Shown in pieces: positions 29,064-31,723 of a DNA stretch of 31,723 nt. The notes beneath the pieces were generated by a model. It saw nothing but the letters and a program-made list of their open reading frames with translations, ran no database searches and had not been told where the DNA came from. The DNA comes from Metarhizobium sp039808465 (lineage in GTDB: Bacteria; Pseudomonadota; Alphaproteobacteria; Rhizobiales; Rhizobiaceae), in the NCBI GenBank assembly GCA_039808465.1, contig JBDHTA010000025.1, positions 1 to 31,723 on the forward strand, written 5' to 3'. Positions within the stretch are counted from its first letter, which is position 1, and the number at the start of each line of letters is the position of its first letter. The translations under genes were made by a program, and so were the position numbers.

Positions 29064-29123
29064 ATGAATGACATTGCGGGCGAATGTGAATTCCCCCTAG
29101 CCAACTGCGGACCAGAGAAATGA
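29064..29123 (+). other. Possible 19-codon upstream ORF overlapping the L36 start
   Basis: ATG at 29064 opens a 19-residue frame (MNDIAGECEFPLANCGPEK) whose TGA overlaps the L36 ATG as ATGA. It has two cysteines. No good ribosome site precedes it, and a small hairpin ends 3 bp upstream. It may be a leader peptide coupling translation to L36, or chance. Confidence 0.35.
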
Positions 29124-29245
29124 AGATCAAGAATTCGCTCAAGTCGCTCAAGGCTCGCCATCGCGAGAACCGTCTGGTTCGCCGCAAGGGCCGGGTGTAC
29201 ATCATCAACAAGCAGAACCCGCGCTTCAAGGCCCGTCAGGGCTGA
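29120..29245 (+). CDS. rpmJ: 50S ribosomal protein L36, zinc-independent type (YkgO/RpmJ2-like)
   Basis: The 41-residue product (MKIKNSLKSLKARHRENRLV, then RRKGRVYIINKQNPRFKARQ and a final G) is the longer, cysteine-free L36, comparable to E. coli YkgO. The Zn-ligand C-x2-C...C-x4-H of the usual L36 is absent. It is too short for common length cut-offs. It has its own promoter-like sequence and only a weak GAGAA ribosome site, and its ATG overlaps the stop of a possible upstream ORF. Confidence 0.95.
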   Translation: MKIKNSLKSLKARHRENRLVRRKGRVYIINKQNPRFKARQG

Positions 29246-29354
29246 TATCGCGGCTGCAACCTGCGCCGTTCCCTTTCGAGCGGTGCCGGATAAAAGACAG
29301 GCAGGCCATGGTTTGCCATGTTGCGCACAGCAAGATTGACTTTGATCTTCTGAA

Positions 29355-29378
29355 ATGGCGGGTTATCATACCCGCCAT
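29355..29378 (+). repeat. 9-bp perfect inverted repeat before the TPR gene
   Basis: ATGGCGGGT (29355-29363) pairs with ACCCGCCAT (29370-29378) around TATCAT. It ends 16 bp before the TPR-gene ATG, so it may be an operator, a leader hairpin or a weak terminator after L36. Confidence 0.55.
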
Positions 29379-29394
29379 GTGCATTTTCAGACCC

Positions 29395-29982
29395 ATGAAA
29401 TTCCTGGCCCTGATGCTTGCGGCACTGCTGCCCCTGCCAGCGCTCGCGCAGGAACAGAAGCCGGACGTGATCGTCGAGCAGCCTGCCAACGAGACCACGA
29501 AATCCGAGCGGCTGGACACGCTTTTCAGCGAATTGAAGCGCCAGCGCGATCCCCAGCTTGCCGAAGCCACCGCCAACCGCATCCGCGCCGAATGGAGCCA
29601 GTCCGGCAGCGCCACCGTCGACCTGCTGATGCGCTGGGCCGAAAAGGCGATCGCGGAAAAGCGCAACCCGGCGGCGCTGGATTTTCTGGCGCGGGCCATC
29701 GCCCTGAAACCCGATTACCCCGAAAGCTGGAACCGCCGCGCCACGCTGCATTACATCAGCGGCGACACGCGCAAGGCCATGGCCGATATCGGCAGGGTTC
29801 TCGAGCTTGAACCGCGCCATTTCGGCGCGCTGGCGGGCATGGCGGCGATTCTCACCGATGCCGGGCGCGACACGCTCGCCCTGAAAGCCTGGGAGCGCTT
29901 CCTGACCATCTATCCCGCCGACCGCAACGCGCAGGAACAGGCCAATACGCTCGCCGAAAAACTGGCGGGCAGCCGCACCTGA
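29395..29982 (+). CDS. Exported TPR protein
   Basis: The 195-residue product has a clear signal peptide (MKFLALMLAALLPLPALAQE), then a charged linker and TPR-like helices from about residue 60. The clearest unit is ALDFLARAIALKPDYPESWN, followed by RKAMADIGRVLELEPRHFGA and TLALKAWERFLTIYPADRNA. A periplasmic scaffold role is likely. An in-frame ATG at 29377 lies inside the inverted repeat and would lengthen the signal peptide. No partner genes indicate its job. Confidence 0.85.
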   Translation: MKFLALMLAALLPLPALAQEQKPDVIVEQPANETTKSERLDTLFSELKRQRDPQLAEATANRIRAEWSQSGSATVDLLMRWAEKAIAEKRNPAALDFLARAIALKPDYPESWNRRATLHYISGDTRKAMADIGRVLELEPRHFGALAGMAAILTDAGRDTLALKAWERFLTIYPADRNAQEQANTLAEKLAGSRT

Positions 29983-30011
29983 AACCGGCTTGCGCATAGG
30001 GAAGGACAGCA

Positions 30012-30055
30012 GCCTCCGGCAAGCTTGAAAGCCTAGCCTCCGCGCAACCGGAGGC
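30012..30055 (+). promoter_or_regulatory. Two alternative anti-Shine-Dalgarno arms before the gene at 30060
   Basis: CCGGAGGC (30048-30055) contains the ribosome site of the next gene. It is the exact complement of GCCTCCGG at 30012-30019, and its last seven bases also match GCCTCCG at 30036-30042. Two mutually exclusive stems could therefore hide the Shine-Dalgarno. Confidence 0.45.
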
Positions 30056-30059
30056 CCAG

Positions 30060-30641
30060 ATGACCGCGATTTCCCCTACCCTCGTCCAGCCGCGTCTTGA
30101 TGCCCTGTCCGCGCGGGCGGAGGCTCTTGCCGCGCTGAAAGACGATCTGGCATCGCAACCCGGCAGTGCCACAGCAAGCGCCAGGGAGCGGCTGCAACGC
30201 ATCAAGGATCAACTGGAATTTCTGAAGCGCTGGGGCTTTCCGCCGGAAATCACACTCCAGCAGGCGGCCCAGCTTGCGCGGGAACTCAGTTCCGCCGCCC
30301 GCGCCTTTGCCGAAAACGCGGGCCTGCAAACCGCAGCCCCCGTCACCGCTCACACCGCCCCCATAGGTTATGGAGAAGCGCTGCAAGACGAAGCCGATAC
30401 GACACCCCTCTCCGCCGCGGACCGCTCCACGGCGGAAGATTTCCTCAGCACCGCCCGCCAGATCAAGCTGCTGATGGAACAGGCGCGCCGGAAAACGCAG
30501 CAGGAAAAGGCGGAGAACGCAAGGCAGGCCGCCAGCGACACCACCGGGCTGGACAACAGCGTCGCCAGCCTGCAACAACTGCTCGATATCGCCCCGGCCG
30601 CGTCCTTCAGCGGCCTTGCGGCGATCCTGCCATCCCTGTGA
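30060..30641 (+). CDS. Uncharacterised helical protein
   Basis: I do not recognise the family of this 193-residue protein. It is soluble (no signal peptide or membrane segment), rich in Ala, Gln, Leu and Glu, and predicted helical by eye. One helical block is at about 12-90 (RLQRIKDQLEFLKRWGFPP is the most distinctive piece) and another at about 118-160 (TARQIKLLMEQARRKTQQEK), separated by a Thr/Pro/Ala-rich linker near 90-118. Codon and GC usage match the neighbours, and GGAGG precedes the ATG, so it is probably real. It lies between the TPR gene and pyk with its own terminator. Confidence 0.7.
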   Translation: MTAISPTLVQPRLDALSARAEALAALKDDLASQPGSATASARERLQRIKDQLEFLKRWGFPPEITLQQAAQLARELSSAARAFAENAGLQTAAPVTAHTAPIGYGEALQDEADTTPLSAADRSTAEDFLSTARQIKLLMEQARRKTQQEKAENARQAASDTTGLDNSVASLQQLLDIAPAASFSGLAAILPSL

Positions 30642-30647
30642 CATGAA

Positions 30648-30678
30648 AAAGCCCCTGCCCGGCAAGGGCAAGGGCTTT
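30648..30678. terminator. Bidirectional terminator between the helical-protein gene and pyk
   Basis: AAAGCCC-TGCCC (30648-30660) pairs with GGGCA-GGGCTTT (30666-30678) apart from one C/A mismatch, with a 5-nt loop and A/T flanks on both sides. Confidence 0.8.
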
Positions 30679-30700
30679 GAAAACAGCGATGAAACGCGGC

Positions 30701-31723
30701 TCAGATGCCCGTCAGCCCGTCCGGGCCGATATAGGCGATGCGCAGCATGTTCGTCGCGCCCGGCGTTCCCAGCGGCACACCGGCGGAAATGATGACGCGG
30801 TCGCCCGGCTTACCGAAGCCTTCGGAGGCGACGATGCGGCAGGCGCGGTTGACCATATCGTCGAGATCGGTCGCATCCTCGGTGACGACGCAATGCAGGC
30901 CCCAGACCACCGACAGGCGCCGCGCGGTCCTGAGAATCGGCGACAGCGCCAGAACCGGCACCTGCGGACGCTCGCGCGCGGCGCGCAGGCCGGTCGTGCC
31001 CGAGGAGGTGTAACAGACGATGGCCGACGCCCGCAGCGTTTCGGCGATCTGGCGGCCCGCCAGCGAGATGGTATCGGCGCCCGTCGCTTCCGGCTGGGCG
31101 CGCTGGGCATAGATGATGCCGGAATAATGGATATCCTGCTCCACCGTGCTGGCGATGGAAGCCATCATCGACACAGCCTCGACCGGATAGGAGCCGGACG
31201 CCGATTCGGCCGACAGCATGATGGCGTCGGCGCCTTCGAAGACGGCGATGGAAACGTCGGAAACCTCGGCGCGGGTCGGCACTGGCGCCGAGATCATCGA
31301 TTCCAGCATCTGCGTGGCGACGACGACGGGCTTGCCAGCGCGGCGGCAGGAGCGGATGAGTTGCTTCTGGATGCCGGGAACCGCTTCCAGCGGCATTTCG
31401 ACGCCGAGATCGCCACGCGCCACCATCAGCGCATCGGACAATTCGATGATCTCGTCGATGCGCTCCAGCGCCTGCGGCTTTTCGATCTTCGACATCAGAC
31501 CAAGACGGCCACGGGTGATCTTGCGCACTTCGGCGAGATCGTCCGGGCGCTGCACGAAGGACAGCGCCACCCAGTCGAGATCGCCGACTTCGAGGATGGC
31601 GTCGAGGTCGGCGCGGTCCTTGTCGGTCAGCGCGCCGACGCCAAGCAGCGTATCCGGCAGGCTGACGCCCTTGCGGTCGGAAATGCGCGTGCCCGCGACC
31701 ACGGTGCAGACGATGCGCCTGCC
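30701..31723 (-). CDS. pyk: Pyruvate kinase, C-terminal 340 residues (N-terminus outside window)
   Basis: Pyruvate kinase makes pyruvate and ATP from phosphoenolpyruvate. The frame is open to the window edge, beginning GRRIVCTVVAGTRISDRKG. The visible part has DWVALSFVQRPDDL, SKIEKPQALERIDEI, the signature DALMVARGDLGVEMPLE, VVATQMLESMI, PTRAEVSDVSIAVFEGADAI and MLSAESASGSYPVEAV, then the C-terminal domain with ASAIVCYTSSGTTGL and DRVIISAGVPLGTPG. The catalytic barrel start and about 130-140 N-terminal residues are missing. A GTG inside the fragment is not the real start. Confidence 0.96.
   Translation of the reverse strand, partial: GRRIVCTVVAGTRISDRKGVSLPDTLLGVGALTDKDRADLDAILEVGDLDWVALSFVQRPDDLAEVRKITRGRLGLMSKIEKPQALERIDEIIELSDALMVARGDLGVEMPLEAVPGIQKQLIRSCRRAGKPVVVATQMLESMISAPVPTRAEVSDVSIAVFEGADAIMLSAESASGSYPVEAVSMMASIASTVEQDIHYSGIIYAQRAQPEATGADTISLAGRQIAETLRASAIVCYTSSGTTGLRAARERPQVPVLALSPILRTARRLSVVWGLHCVVTEDATDLDDMVNRACRIVASEGFGKPGDRVIISAGVPLGTPGATNMLRIAYIGPDGLTGI

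Noticed and set aside
1..31723. CRISPR arrays, prophage, insertion sequences, tRNA or rRNA genes
   Set aside because: No regularly spaced direct repeats, transposase, integrase or phage genes, and no cloverleaf or rRNA sequence was seen on either strand.

Overview
This window looks like a piece of core chromosome from a Rhizobiaceae-like alphaproteobacterium (Hyphomicrobiales). The evidence is high GC content with strong GC bias at third codon positions, the ruvC-ruvA-ruvB order, the zapA / 6S RNA / 5-formyl-THF cyclo-ligase neighbourhood, the tkt-gap-pgk cluster, alphaproteobacterial families (DUF1192, DUF1465, DUF4164, DUF465), and the 'AAGCATTTCC...GGAAATGC' palindromic intergenic repeats. 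The genus cannot be fixed from this window. I see no prophage, insertion sequence, CRISPR array, tRNA or rRNA.

Layout. 1-2436 (minus): start of a NUDIX gene and the ruvCAB resolvasome operon, with a degenerate LexA-like site upstream. 2585-5961: a luciferase-like oxidoreductase (plus), yebC (minus), a pyridoxamine-oxidase-like stress protein (plus) and an exported metallo-beta-lactamase-fold protein (minus), separated by hairpin terminators. 6054-9087 (minus): a ymdB-type phosphodiesterase, 5-formyl-THF cyclo-ligase, a NUDIX hydrolase, 6S RNA, zapA and a coiled-coil gene that resembles zauP. 9444-14287 (plus): transketolase, GAPDH, a glycolipid-binding-family protein and phosphoglycerate kinase. 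14416-18014: a PhzF isomerase, an overlapping convergent small membrane protein that starts with TTG, an MFS permease with a DUF1192 gene, a candidate sRNA, and DUF1465 behind a perfect CtrA-type box and a structured leader.

18164-23577: L31 (minus), an ABC exporter (plus), then a MotA/TolQ-like plus OmpA/MotB-like pair and an inositol-monophosphatase-family gene (minus). 23729-26258 (minus): a three-gene operon (divergent ThiE-like protein, Sel1-repeat protein, cysteine-cluster protein) and a VOC protein divergent from a small ArsR regulator. 26706-28900: two divergent DUF465 genes, then purE-purK. 29120-31723: Zn-free L36 behind a Cys-containing upstream ORF, an exported TPR protein, an unrecognised helical protein, and the C-terminal part of pyruvate kinase.

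How it fits together. The window combines housekeeping modules: DNA recombination repair, lower glycolysis and pentose phosphate (tkt, gap, pgk, pyk), purine synthesis (purEK), ribosomal proteins, Z-ring assembly and global RNA control (6S). The least explained parts are the ion-driven-motor-like pair at 20513-22630, the regulatory stretch 17122-17498, the leader of L36, and two genes whose Shine-Dalgarno sequences lie inside inverted repeats. Three small coding sequences (15331-15498, 26706-26879, 29120-29245) are easily missed by length cut-offs. All promoters, sites and RNA structures were read by eye without folding or database searches.
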